Shown piece after piece: positions 8,754 through 17,711 of a DNA stretch of 64,000 bases. The notes under the pieces are model-generated. The model saw only the letters and a list, made by a program, of their open reading frames with translations. It did not search any database and was not told where the DNA came from. Each line of letters starts with the position of its first letter. The stretch's first letter is position 1. This DNA is from Anaerolineae bacterium (GTDB lineage: Bacteria; Chloroflexota; Anaerolineae; Promineifilales; Promineifilaceae): assembly GCA_023382655.1 (NCBI GenBank), contig JAHDWK010000006.1, positions 186,001 to 250,000 on the forward strand, written 5' to 3'. The translations under genes and the position numbers were made by a program.

Positions 8754-8781
8754 GTGGGGCAATTTTGGAAAATCGCCCCAC
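8754..8781. repeat. palindrome in the osmC leader
   Basis: GTGGGGCAATTTT and AAAATCGCCCCAC pair with one mismatch around GG. It ends two bases from the osmC ribosome binding site, so folding in the mRNA could affect initiation. Its layout (GC ends, A/T centre) is like those at 32615-32643 and 49051-49083. Confidence 0.65.
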
Positions 8782-8875
8782 AAGTAATCGGTAATTTGCC
8801 ATTTTGACAATGTTATCCTATGTAGCCTTACGGGGACACAGCCGTTGGTGACATTCCTCACCTTTCTACATGACA

Positions 8876-8938
8876 AGTGCCAGGCAAAGGGCATAACCAA
8901 TCTGGTAGACCAGAGCCTTGCGCCCCTTGCCTGGCACT
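8876..8938. repeat. long inverted repeat (AGTGCCAGGCAAAGGG)
   Basis: AGTGCCAGGCAAAGGG (8876-8891) pairs in 15 of 16 positions with CCCCTTGCCTGGCACT (8923-8938). The 31-base loop contains a smaller stem, TCTGG-TAGA-CCAGA. It sits in the gap between divergent osmC and the zinc-ribbon/LysM gene. Confidence 0.8.
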
Positions 8939-8969
8939 ATGCGAGTTGATGAGAGAACGGCCGTCGCTT

Positions 8970-8997
8970 TTGTGCCCCTCTTTATCTCTGATATAAT
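8970..8997 (+). promoter_or_regulatory. promoter for the zinc-ribbon/LysM gene
   Basis: TATAAT at 8992-8997 is perfect; TTGTGC at 8970-8975 with a 16-base spacer is a moderate -35. The start codons at 9010-9019 lie only 13-22 bases beyond the -10, so the mRNA would be nearly leaderless. Confidence 0.45.
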
Positions 8998-9009
8998 GCC
9001 CCGTTTTGA

Positions 9010-10455
9010 GTGGGAATGATGAGTGAGAAGGTGAATTTGCCCCCTGAAGAACGACGCTGCCCGGTATGTGACGCCGTATTAGCGGAAAATGCAACCGTTT
9101 GTTTGATGTGTGGCTATCGCCTGCCGCCACCCGCCGAACCGGAAACGCCCACCCCGACGCCAGAGGTAATAGCCGAACCGATCACGACAGAGCCGGTTAC
9201 ACCCGCGCTAAGCGAAGCAGCAACGGCCGTGCCCCGCCCCGCCCCGCCGGCACCAGAACCAATCGTCACGCCGACGCCGGGCAAAGCCGAAGTGGCCGCG
9301 CCCGAAATGGCCGCGCCCGAAATGGGCGTGCCCGAAATGGGGGTGCCCGATGTCGTCGAAAGCGTGATGCGCGAGCGGCAGGCGCCGTTGGTATTGGTGA
9401 TGACGGCCGTCTTTACTATTGGCATCATCATCCTGGGCAGCCTCGTCTGGCAATACCGCCCCGATGAAGTGAGCATGATCATCGCCCCCTCCGTGACGCC
9501 CATTCCGCCCACCATCACCTTTACACCTACCTGGACACCGCTGCCCACTGAAACCAGTCCGCCCACGCTCACGCCCAGCATCACCCCCACGCCTGAGCCG
9601 ACGGCTACCCTGCCGCCGCCACGCTCGCACACCGTTAGCAGTGGCGAGACACTATTTGGCCTTTCCTTCCTCTACCGCGTTTCCACGGACAGCATCACGT
9701 CCCTCAATGGTTTAGCCACCGATGCCCAGATACAGGTGAACCAAAACCTGCTCATCCCCTGGCCCACACCCACGCCCCCCTTGGAAATCATCACGGTGGA
9801 GGTAAATGGGGAACTGGTCATTGCTGACCCGCGCGGCTGTGACCGATACGAAGTACAGTCTGGTGATTCGATTGTGGCCATTGCCGCCCAATTTGGGATT
9901 CCTTTTGAACTCTTGACCCTGGCGAACCGCATTACCGACGCCACCATTTTGCAGCCGGGCGATACGGTTTGTATTCCTCAGATAAGTTATGGCAGCATCG
10001 AAGATATTCCGCCCACGCCAGGACCATCCCCCACTCCCACCCTTACCCCCCCACCGGCCGGGCCGAAACTCCTCTATCCGGTGAATGAGACGGTGATTGA
10101 GCCGCCGGATGGGGTGGTGCGGTTGCAGTGGACGGCCGTGAAAAACCTCACCGATGCCGAATGGTACATGGTGGAACTGGCCGACACCAACCTGCTGGAT
10201 ACCCTGCCCCACCGGGCATTCACCCGCGACACCTCCCTCATTGTCCCCTCCGATTGGCGGCCCGATGTGCCTGAAACACACCAGCTATGCTGGCGCGTCA
10301 GCATTGTCAACGTCACCGGCTACCGCTCGGATGGGCTGCCCATCTACACCTTTGGTGGCAACAGCAGCCATCCCGCCTGTTTTAACTGGTTGGGGGCATT
10401 TCCCACCGCCACGCCTACGCCCACCTTCACCCCTTCGCCCACGCCCACGCCGTAA
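9010..10455 (+). CDS. membrane protein with zinc ribbon and two LysM domains
   Basis: 481-residue protein. The N-terminus holds a zinc ribbon with Cys17, Cys20, Cys31 and Cys34 (CPVC and CLMC). Then come a Pro/Thr/Ala linker with four PEM(A/G)(A/V) repeats at about 98-113, one membrane helix at 126-147, and an outer Pro/Thr-rich linker. LysM modules at about 206-250 and 279-323 should bind peptidoglycan or chitin-like glycans. A beta domain at about 350-460 resembles fibronectin-type folds, with a Thr/Pro tail. Topology is cytoplasmic zinc ribbon, extracytoplasmic LysM. The start may be GTG 9010, ATG 9016 or ATG 9019; there is no strong ribosome binding site. The partner of the cytoplasmic ribbon is unknown. 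Confidence 0.85.
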   Translation: MGMMSEKVNLPPEERRCPVCDAVLAENATVCLMCGYRLPPPAEPETPTPTPEVIAEPITTEPVTPALSEAATAVPRPAPPAPEPIVTPTPGKAEVAAPEMAAPEMGVPEMGVPDVVESVMRERQAPLVLVMTAVFTIGIIILGSLVWQYRPDEVSMIIAPSVTPIPPTITFTPTWTPLPTETSPPTLTPSITPTPEPTATLPPPRSHTVSSGETLFGLSFLYRVSTDSITSLNGLATDAQIQVNQNLLIPWPTPTPPLEIITVEVNGELVIADPRGCDRYEVQSGDSIVAIAAQFGIPFELLTLANRITDATILQPGDTVCIPQISYGSIEDIPPTPGPSPTPTLTPPPAGPKLLYPVNETVIEPPDGVVRLQWTAVKNLTDAEWYMVELADTNLLDTLPHRAFTRDTSLIVPSDWRPDVPETHQLCWRVSIVNVTGYRSDGLPIYTFGGNSSHPACFNWLGAFPTATPTPTFTPSPTPTP

Positions 10456-10467
10456 CTGGTGTGGTAT

Positions 10468-10568
10468 CAGCCTTGTCATGCTGAGGTCTGCCGAAGCATC
10501 CCTTTCACCTGGAATGACCCAGGCGGTAGGGATTCCTCCTCGAAGACTCGTCGGAATGACAGGCAAAT
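10468..10568. repeat. dispersed imperfect inverted repeat (TGTCATGCTGAG...GGAATGACAGG)
   Basis: The segment starts with CCTTGTCATGCTGAG and ends with TCGTCGGAATGACAGG, with inner words GAAGCATCC and GGGATTCCTCC. Similar TGTCAT(G/T)C(T/C)GAG...GGAATGACA elements are widespread in bacterial intergenic regions. It looks like a REP/MITE-type element; no transposase is nearby. Confidence 0.55.
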
Positions 10569-10702
10569 TGCAGAAGTTAGAAAGGCTTGTTGAACGATAT
10601 AATATCGCTAAGGAAGGCAATGTGATGCCAAGCAGAAGCAAAGTAACGCTTAGGAGAGGTAGAGTAACGTTAAAAGAGCGAAATCCTGGGGAGCGACTAT
10701 CG

Positions 10703-11332
10703 TTAGAGCAAAAACGGGTTGTCGGCTCGTTCCGCGCCGATGGTGGTGGCGGGGCCATGCCCGCTGAGGACGTGCGTCTCGTCGGGTAAGGCAAGCAATT
10801 GGTGGCGAATACTGTGCATCAGCGTGGCGTGGTCGCCGCCGGGTAAATCGGTACGGCCGATACTTTGCTGGAACAACACGTCCCCATCAAAAAGAACACG
10901 GTGGCTCGCCAGATGAAAACAGACATGGCCGGGCGCATGGCCGGGTGTATACAACACGTCCAAAGACAACTTGCCCATCTGAATCACATCCCCCTCCGCC
11001 AGCAAATGATCCGGCTCCGGCGGATCAGGAATGGTCAGGCCAAAAAAAGCGGCGGACATGGTAGCCTGGGACAGCATTTGCACCGCGTCGGGATGAATGT
11101 AAATGGGGGCGTTGGTTTCCTCTTGTAGCTGCGCCAGACCGCCCACATGGTCAAAGTGGGCATGGGTGAGCAGGATGTGGGTGATGATGTACCCTTTTTC
11201 CACGGCCGTGGCCGCAATGCCCCGCCCATCCCAGGCCGGATCAATCACTGCCGCCTCCATCGTCTGCTGGCAGCCCAACAGATAACAATTCGTTTGTAAC
11301 GGGCCTAGCGGGAGTTGTAGGATTTCAATCAT
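10703..11332 (-). CDS. metallo-beta-lactamase-fold hydrolase, glyoxalase II-like
   Basis: Cytoplasmic hydrolase of 209 residues. The dinuclear metal motif is LTHAHFDHVGG (His57, His59, Asp61, His62), followed by GHAPGHVCF, the bridging Asp in LFDGDVLF, and a final His in SGHGPATT. The short form without the C-terminal helical domain of classical GloB matches the YcbL-like group, which acts on glutathione or other thioesters. The start ATG at 11332 has no competitor. It lies 17 bases after the end of the transporter coding region at 11350, in the same direction, so the two may be cotranscribed. Confidence 0.87.
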   Translation of the reverse strand: MIEILQLPLGPLQTNCYLLGCQQTMEAAVIDPAWDGRGIAATAVEKGYIITHILLTHAHFDHVGGLAQLQEETNAPIYIHPDAVQMLSQATMSAAFFGLTIPDPPEPDHLLAEGDVIQMGKLSLDVLYTPGHAPGHVCFHLASHRVLFDGDVLFQQSIGRTDLPGGDHATLMHSIRHQLLALPDETHVLSGHGPATTIGAERADNPFLL

Positions 11333-11349
11333 AAGAACCTCGTCCTCTA

Positions 11350-12681
11350 CTATCCTGGCAACGTCGGTTTGGGGCGGGCGCGGCTAAAACTAAACAAACC
11401 CATCGGGATGAGGCGTTGAGCGCGCCAGGCCAGATAAAGAATTTCGCTAATGAGCGCCAGATTCAGCGCCGCCGCCGCAGAAGGTAAACCGGGCCAACGC
11501 CAGCGCACGCCCAACGCCAACGTCACGGCCGTCACCACCAGATTAATGATCATCGCCATATTCACATCAGTCGTATGACGGCCGTGAATCAACATCCCGC
11601 GCAGCCACATCCCCAATGCCGTCAGACCGGGGAAAAAGAGGTAAAATACCAGTGTAGACTGCGCCAGCGCACCTACCTGGGCCGTCATATCCTGCACCAC
11701 AAACAGGTAAAAGGTAGACAGCGGCGTCAGCACAAAAAGCAGCATAAACAGGGTAATGGTCAGCGCCAGATTTCGGGTGAAGCGCCGAATCATGGTAAAG
11801 GATTCCGGCCCGTCGCTGAGGGCAATCACCACTTCCGGCAAGGCAAAAGCCGCCGCGCGGGCCATCAGCAATACCTGAAACAACACCGGCCAGGCCGCCA
11901 ACGACGCCACGGGGTTATCCAGCTTCGCCAGACTGCTGGTAACCAGCGGCTGTACCATCAAAATCATCAGGCTGGTGGCCGCCAGCGGCAGGTGAAACCA
12001 AAACAGTTGGCGATAAGAGATGGCAGCGTCCGCCACCACCGGCGCGGTAGGGGCAAGCTGATTTTGCAGCAACGGCCGTACCGCCAGCGTGGCAAATATC
12101 GCTTCCGCCACCACCCCGGCCATCAACGCTACCGCGCCAATCACCACACCCGGCCAGGGCGAGAACACCCCCAGCGCCACCGCCACGCCACCAGAAGCCG
12201 CCAGACGCACGGCCGTGCCCCAGGCCATTTTGCCCGGCCGCCCAAAACCAATCAGAACGCCCTGCAAAAAGCGCCGCCAGGCAATGGCCGCGCTCCAAAA
12301 CGTCATAATCTGCATGCCGGGCCGCACCCAGACGACCACTTCCGGCGGCGCGCCCATCCAACCCATCACCACATCAAACAGAGGGGTAAAGGCGATGAGG
12401 ATGGTCACGGCCGTGAGCAAGATCATCCAATGAACCGTAAACCGCCGCACCAGCAAAAAGGTGGCCCGATCCTTCACCAACGCCGTCGAAGTCGCCAGCA
12501 TGTTAATGATGGGGCTTTCAATCATCACCGACAGGCTGACCACAATGCCCATCGCCGCCAGCATAATGACCTCATTGGGCAGGCGGTTGATGGTGGCGCT
12601 GACAATGGGGCCTTCGGCCGTCATCAGCAACCAGCTTAGAAACAGGGGCAGCCAGAATAAAAACACCGTTCGTTGTCGCAT
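11350..12681 (-). CDS. multidrug/oligosaccharide-lipid flippase-like membrane protein (MOP superfamily)
   Basis: 443 residues with about twelve hydrophobic helices and few charges between them, the layout of MATE and polysaccharide flippases. The N-terminal helix sequence (FLPLFLSWLLMTAEGP) resembles bacterial homologues of the progressive ankylosis (ANK) branch more than classical NorM. No substrate-defining motif can be picked out by eye. It lies between the glyoxalase-like gene and the GH44 gene, all on the minus strand. Transport of a drug, lipid-linked sugar or small anion are all possible. Confidence 0.65.
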   Translation of the reverse strand: MRQRTVFLFWLPLFLSWLLMTAEGPIVSATINRLPNEVIMLAAMGIVVSLSVMIESPIINMLATSTALVKDRATFLLVRRFTVHWMILLTAVTILIAFTPLFDVVMGWMGAPPEVVVWVRPGMQIMTFWSAAIAWRRFLQGVLIGFGRPGKMAWGTAVRLAASGGVAVALGVFSPWPGVVIGAVALMAGVVAEAIFATLAVRPLLQNQLAPTAPVVADAAISYRQLFWFHLPLAATSLMILMVQPLVTSSLAKLDNPVASLAAWPVLFQVLLMARAAAFALPEVVIALSDGPESFTMIRRFTRNLALTITLFMLLFVLTPLSTFYLFVVQDMTAQVGALAQSTLVFYLFFPGLTALGMWLRGMLIHGRHTTDVNMAMIINLVVTAVTLALGVRWRWPGLPSAAAALNLALISEILYLAWRAQRLIPMGLFSFSRARPKPTLPG

Positions 12682-12794
12682 AAATCAATCTCCAGGCAGA
12701 AGCCGGAGTATAAAGCCACAGGCCAACCAGGACAATAAGATGATGAGGGGATGAACGGCCATGCCGCCGCCGAATACCCCCATTCCCCGGTCAT

Positions 12795-14513
12795 TCACCG
12801 CAACACCACCGGCAGGTAGCTATAGTCGGTGGGGATGAAGGCAAAAGGCAGCACAAAGAGGGTCATAGAGTTGGTGGGGAAAGTGGCCGTGAAACTGCCA
12901 CCACTCACCGGCTGGCTCGCCAACGGCACAATCTGGTTCAGGTTAGCCGGGCTGTAGCGGTAGACCTGGGCCATGCCTGTGGTGGGAAAGCCGGAGATGT
13001 TGACGACGGCCGTTTGTTCACCGCCACTCTTGTTAATCACCAACACGGTCAACGCCCCATCCTCGCTGCGCCGGGCCGCATACACCGAAAGCTGCTCCTG
13101 GTCGCTGCTGCCGGCGCTGACGCTAGTGTCGCCAAATTTGTGCCCCTGCCCGTCATAATTGCGGTACAGGCGGAAGGCAAACGCGCCGGGATCGTTAAAT
13201 TCAGGCCCGGCCCATAAAGTTGCCAGGTCCAATCCTTCCCGGCCAAAGATGCCCAACACATCCGCCTGCGCCAGTGCGCCGTTAATATGATCCAGCGCCC
13301 CCCAGTTATATTCCGTAATCGCCAACTTCGTGCCGGGGTAATTACCATTCACCCACTCATGCATACGCGGAAGCAATTCCACCGGCGGATAGCCGGAAGC
13401 ACCAATCCAACTTTCATCAATATAGGTGTCATCCCACAAAGAACGGGTAGAGCGCAGCCGCAAAGCTTGTGTGGCCGCATTACCCGCCGGCGCCAGCGTC
13501 ACTCCCTCTGCGGCCGGATAATAATGCAAATCAAGATAATCGAGGATGCGTGTGCCGTGTTGCTGTTCATAGGCTTGCATTTGCTGTAAATACCAGTCGG
13601 TGAAGGGCACATTGCCATGCGCCAGGCGGTCTATGGGATTATTCCACCACGTGCCGCCCGCCGCCCAATCCAGCGCGGAATAAAAGTAAGCGGTATACCC
13701 ATACAATACCGGCCCTAAGGTCTGGGCAGTCGGGTCGGCTTCTTTGATGGCGGCAGCATAGGTGTAGGTGCGGTCGCGCATTTCGTCGTAGCTGGTTGGT
13801 TCCGGGTGTACGTCGCGGTGGGTGTAATCCCAGAGCATCGGCTCATTATCCAGGGCATAAAATTGCACGCCGCCCTGAGCGGCCGTGCCATACTGCCCGA
13901 TCAAATGCGCTATCCACGCCTGCACAAAGGTCTCATCCACCTGCATACTGGCATCGTTGGGATCATTACCCACAATGGGAGTTCCATCTTCGTGATAGCC
14001 ATTACCACAATCCTTGCGCCAGGGGTCTACGGCTTGTTGATCCCCATAAAGGGTCACGCTAAAACCACAGATAATTTCCCGGCTTTTGGCCGCCCAACCG
14101 GTCATGGGAATGGTCAGCAGGCTTTCCGTGCCGGTGCTTAGATTCTGCTGCACAAATTCGTCAGAGTCCGAGCCAAACGGCAAATTACCGGGATTGTCGT
14201 TTTGATTGGGGTAATTCTCAAAGTACCAGTCCGAACCAAGATTAGTTGCATCCAATTGCCAGTTATAGAGGCTGGTGGCATTGCCGCCCCACCGGTTCAC
14301 CGGTAAATCCAGGTCGGCGGCCAACGCCGCCGAGGCAAAGTTGATGCCATAAATGTGCGGGCTGATGGGCCGCTGCCCAGCGCTGGCGTTGATGGTCAGG
14401 GTGAGATTGCCGTCTGGGGCGGTATACGGCCGTGCTGCCCACAATCGCCCTTCACCCAAAATCACCAACAATAAGCCGACTGCAAACAAACCGGTCAACA
14501 ATCTTATGCGCAT
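12795..14513 (-). CDS. secreted glycoside hydrolase, GH44-like
   Basis: 572-residue exported enzyme: an N-terminal signal peptide (about 1-27), a catalytic (beta/alpha)8 barrel and a C-terminal beta domain ending in a hydrophobic patch. The GH44 acid/base segment is clear: Glu224 in ALDNEPMLWDYTHRDVHP. The nucleophile is Glu401 in LAITEYNWG. The family contains endo-beta-1,4-glucanases and xyloglucanases, so beta-glucan hydrolysis outside the cell is the likely role. Length and domain order match the minimal GH44 architecture without a carbohydrate-binding module. No sugar transporter is adjacent. Confidence 0.88.
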   Translation of the reverse strand: MRIRLLTGLFAVGLLLVILGEGRLWAARPYTAPDGNLTLTINASAGQRPISPHIYGINFASAALAADLDLPVNRWGGNATSLYNWQLDATNLGSDWYFENYPNQNDNPGNLPFGSDSDEFVQQNLSTGTESLLTIPMTGWAAKSREIICGFSVTLYGDQQAVDPWRKDCGNGYHEDGTPIVGNDPNDASMQVDETFVQAWIAHLIGQYGTAAQGGVQFYALDNEPMLWDYTHRDVHPEPTSYDEMRDRTYTYAAAIKEADPTAQTLGPVLYGYTAYFYSALDWAAGGTWWNNPIDRLAHGNVPFTDWYLQQMQAYEQQHGTRILDYLDLHYYPAAEGVTLAPAGNAATQALRLRSTRSLWDDTYIDESWIGASGYPPVELLPRMHEWVNGNYPGTKLAITEYNWGALDHINGALAQADVLGIFGREGLDLATLWAGPEFNDPGAFAFRLYRNYDGQGHKFGDTSVSAGSSDQEQLSVYAARRSEDGALTVLVINKSGGEQTAVVNISGFPTTGMAQVYRYSPANLNQIVPLASQPVSGGSFTATFPTNSMTLFVLPFAFIPTDYSYLPVVLR

Positions 14514-14545
14514 GATGTACCTCCAATTCGCGCTCCTTCGCGTCC

Positions 14546-15805
14546 TTAGCGGATCAAAAGAGGGATTTCTTCGTCAATGGTAAATTGCAAACGGCCGTGT
14601 GCCGACCGCAACGCCTCCTCCACAAAGCCGGGCGTAGCACCGGTAGCAAAAATGAAGCCGAGATAACTCTCACCTTCTGGCAGGGGAAGCAGCCGGTGGT
14701 GGTCGGGTACGGTGATGGTGATTTCGTCAATGCCGGGCACAGCCTGGGCCGCATCTATGCCTTCCACCCGGCGCAAAATGCCGGCGCCGGGAATGGGGAT
14801 CATCATCACGCCGCTGGCTTGCTGTTCCCGCTGCAAACCGCTGACGTCCAACCCCACCGCCTGCCGCAGCAGCAGTTCTTCCAACGACATGCCCATATCA
14901 AACCGCAATGTCTGCGAACAAAGGCCGCCGATGGAACGGCCGTTGACCTCCACAATCCATGCACCACCCTCATTCAGACGCAGCTCGGCATGGACGGAAC
15001 CGGTGTGCAGGCCAATGGCCTGTGCCCCCCGTGCCGCCATTTCCATCACGGCCGTCTGCGCCGCCGCCAGTAAACGGGATGGGGTGACGTAAATAGTCTC
15101 CTCAAAAAACGGGCCATCAAGCGGGTCTGGCTTGTCAAAGAGGGCCAGCGGTTGCAACCGGCCGTCGGCCAACACCGCCTCTAACGCCACCTCCACCCCC
15201 GGCAAATAAGCCTCCACCAGAAAAGCGTCCGCACCAATAGATTGCAGGAGCCGCCGTACTCGCGGCACGGCCGTAGCCAACTCCGCCGCATCATTCGCCC
15301 GGATGACGCCCCGGCTGCCATTCAACGTGCGCGGTTTGACCACACAGGGGAAACCAATGTGAGTTTGTACGACGGCCGTCACCTGCTTCACCGTATCATC
15401 CAGGGCAAAACCGCGAAATGGCGGCGTGGGTACACCACCATCCCGCAAAAGTTGGCGCATCACCAGCTTGTCGCGGGCCGCTGCTGCCGCCGTCGGCTGG
15501 TTGTGCGGCAGCCCCAACGCCTGGCTGGCGCGGGCAGCAATCAGGACGCCACTGTCGTCCACGGGCAGAATGGCTGCCAGAGGGGTGGTTTGGGCAAAAT
15601 CAAGGATGGTTTGCACGGCCGTGTCCGGCTGCCGGAAATCAAGCGCCAGCTTGCCCGGCCATTGACGCGTCAACTCCGGCGGCAGGTCTACGGCCGTGAT
15701 CAGGGGAATACCCAACCGGTTGGCCGCGGCCACAAACGCCTCGGCGCGGTAGGTGTGGGGCGTGGTCAGGAGTAAAATGGCGGATGGGGGAGATGTGGCA
15801 GGCAT
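14546..15805 (-). CDS. ATP-grasp ligase (carbamoyl-phosphate-synthase/carboxylase-like)
   Basis: 419-residue ATP-grasp protein. An N-terminal pre-ATP domain contains ILPVDDSGVLIAARASQALGLP, then the ATP-binding segment PCVVKPRTLNGSRGV, a Mg-binding EVNGRSIGG near residue 310, and a C-terminal lid. The layout matches the ATP-grasp_4 group that joins a carboxylate to an amine (peptide or amino-acid ligases such as BacD-like or carnosine-synthase-like enzymes). The ATG at 15805 is preferred. The longer frame to 15871 would encode 22 residues from an iterated-word spacer and overlap the upstream gene. The substrate is unknown. Confidence 0.8.
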   Translation of the reverse strand: MPATSPPSAILLLTTPHTYRAEAFVAAANRLGIPLITAVDLPPELTRQWPGKLALDFRQPDTAVQTILDFAQTTPLAAILPVDDSGVLIAARASQALGLPHNQPTAAAAARDKLVMRQLLRDGGVPTPPFRGFALDDTVKQVTAVVQTHIGFPCVVKPRTLNGSRGVIRANDAAELATAVPRVRRLLQSIGADAFLVEAYLPGVEVALEAVLADGRLQPLALFDKPDPLDGPFFEETIYVTPSRLLAAAQTAVMEMAARGAQAIGLHTGSVHAELRLNEGGAWIVEVNGRSIGGLCSQTLRFDMGMSLEELLLRQAVGLDVSGLQREQQASGVMMIPIPGAGILRRVEGIDAAQAVPGIDEITITVPDHHRLLPLPEGESYLGFIFATGATPGFVEEALRSAHGRLQFTIDEEIPLLIR

Positions 15806-15810
15806 TTTAG

Positions 15811-15868
15811 AGAGATCGGCGATTGGAGACTGGAGATTGGGTGATCGGCAATCTTTAATCTCTAATCT
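15811..15868. repeat. iterated-word inverted repeat (GATTGGAGACTGGAGATTG)
   Basis: GATTGGAGACTGGAGATTG words are followed by the complementary CAATCTTTAATCTCTAATC words. It bridges the 3' end of the metallopeptidase gene and the start of the ATP-grasp gene; its right end forms the last codons of the peptidase. Confidence 0.65.
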
Positions 15869-17711
15869 CATTCAGCAAGCGCACGGCCGTGCCCTGGTCT
15901 GGGGCGCGGATGATGAGAGTTTCCCGGCCCGTCTGGAAGAGGCAAATAAGATCGTCTGGCCCCGGCCAACATTCGCCGCCATTGCCTTGAAGCTGACTGG
16001 GAGTGCTAAACAAGGCCGCCGGATAATTGGGGTAAAGGGCGGCAAATTCGGTAGCGTCCTGGTCGGTGTCCCATACCAGCCGCAGCGCCAGTGCCAATGC
16101 GCCGTTAGCTTCGTTGGTGTAGACCGCAAAACGGTCGCCACCCCAGCCCATCGCCGCCGTATCCACCTGCATCGAGTTCAATTGCTGGCTCAAGTATTCA
16201 CGCAGCATAAATTCACCGAACACATCCTCATGCACCAGCGTCCAACCAGTGCCCAGCGTAGCCGTCAACGGTGGCAGTATCACCACTTGCGGCGCATCCC
16301 CGGCCAGATAACGATCCGGGTGCAAAATTTGCTCAGTAGATTGTGGTCGGTTCGCCCAGGCCGCATTTAACGCGGCATATCCTTCCTGGTCATATAACGT
16401 CTGGGCAAAAGTCTGCCCGGCGCGGTACGGGTAGAGCAGGCTGTTTGCCAATATCGGCGGCGCACTAGCCAACACGGGCGTTTCTAGCGCTGCCAGTATG
16501 TCCGACACATCCAGCAAATCCACATACCCTTGCTGGATAAAGTGGGTTTGCAGCAACATAGCCTCGCCTTCTGCCAGAGCCAATAATGTTGCTTTGGCGT
16601 CGGCGTCTAGCGTGTCATCATCAAGCAAATCCAGACTAAAATGCTGGTCTTGTAAGGCGTGCATATATTCGTGAGCATGGGTTAGCTGCTCATTGGCATC
16701 CAGCACATCATCCTCACTGACCACCACAAACTCGTCTGTTGCCGGGTCATAAAAACCGGTAATTTGCTCGCTGTACAGGTCGCGACTGAAGGTGTAGAGG
16801 TCAAAATCGGGCGCAAGAAAATCAAAGGCCGCGTAAACCAGCACATCTTGTTGGGCATCTGCTTCACTGTATTCGGCCAGTAAATCATTTTCCACGCGCT
16901 GACGCAGTTCATCGCCGGTCAGGAGGGTGGTGACAACCGGCGTCTGGGGCGGCAGGCCACGAATTTGGGAGACAAGGCTTTCAATTTCGGCGCGTAATGC
17001 CGGCCCGCCGCTACTAGACAACTGGCTGAGGGCGGCGCTCTGGGTAGTGGCCGTGACGGTGAGGGTGAGAGTGGTCGGGTTACTGACACGGCCGTTTACG
17101 TTCACCGCCAACACACCAATTTCCACCTCCCCAGGCTCGGCAGGCGTCCATGTTTCGCGGGCCGTGTACAGGGTAGCGTCACCAGGATCATAACTTCTCA
17201 GTGATTCGCCGTTAATGGTCAGATTCAAGGTAGCCAATCCAGCGGGATCGGCAGCGGCAAAGACAATATCAAGGGGTTGACCAACGGTCACGGCCGTCCC
17301 GGCAGACGGTGAGACGATTTGCACGGTGGGCACACTCTCCGGGGGAGTGTTTGCCACATTAGCGGCGACGGTGCCACTGGCAGCCGCCAGTTCGCCAGTC
17401 AACCCATCCACCTGGGACACGAGCATATCCACCTGCTGCTGGCTTTCCACCAATTGGCCTTCATAGAGAACTGCTTCGGCAACGGCCGTTGCCAACTCCT
17501 GCCCGGTTCCCAACCGGGTAGCTTCCACCGATTGAAAGGCCAGGTCTAGTTGGGTGCGCGTCATATCCAGGCCGGTTACGGCCGTAGCCAGTTCATCCCG
17601 CTGCCCTTCCAGCGTCTGCCGCCCCTGAAACAAAAACACAAACGCCGCTACCATCACTAAAAGCAGCATAATAAGAGCCAGAATGATTACCGTAGAAGTG
17701 GTTGATTTCAT
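15855..17711 (-). CDS. membrane-tethered zinc metallopeptidase with Ig-like domain
   Basis: 618 residues. An N-terminal membrane helix (about 6-28) is followed by a coiled-coil-like region (about 30-115), an Ig-like domain (about 128-222) and a C-terminal catalytic region. The zincin motif HEYMH (His347, Glu348, His351) lies in THAHEYMHALQDQHF, and Glu381 in LALAEGEA is a good candidate third metal ligand, as in gluzincins. Extracytoplasmic proteolysis is inferred from topology and motif. The family in detail is not recognised. It is the first gene of a same-strand run with the ATP-grasp and GH44 genes. Confidence 0.78.
   Translation of the reverse strand: MKSTTSTVIILALIMLLLVMVAAFVFLFQGRQTLEGQRDELATAVTGLDMTRTQLDLAFQSVEATRLGTGQELATAVAEAVLYEGQLVESQQQVDMLVSQVDGLTGELAAASGTVAANVANTPPESVPTVQIVSPSAGTAVTVGQPLDIVFAAADPAGLATLNLTINGESLRSYDPGDATLYTARETWTPAEPGEVEIGVLAVNVNGRVSNPTTLTLTVTATTQSAALSQLSSSGGPALRAEIESLVSQIRGLPPQTPVVTTLLTGDELRQRVENDLLAEYSEADAQQDVLVYAAFDFLAPDFDLYTFSRDLYSEQITGFYDPATDEFVVVSEDDVLDANEQLTHAHEYMHALQDQHFSLDLLDDDTLDADAKATLLALAEGEAMLLQTHFIQQGYVDLLDVSDILAALETPVLASAPPILANSLLYPYRAGQTFAQTLYDQEGYAALNAAWANRPQSTEQILHPDRYLAGDAPQVVILPPLTATLGTGWTLVHEDVFGEFMLREYLSQQLNSMQVDTAAMGWGGDRFAVYTNEANGALALALRLVWDTDQDATEFAALYPNYPAALFSTPSQLQGNGGECWPGPDDLICLFQTGRETLIIRAPDQGTAVRLLNEIRD

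Noticed and set aside
11575-12639. 354-codon + frame opposite the flippase-like gene
   Set aside because: Composition is His/Gln/Arg/Pro-rich as expected for the antisense of hydrophobic codons; no signature.
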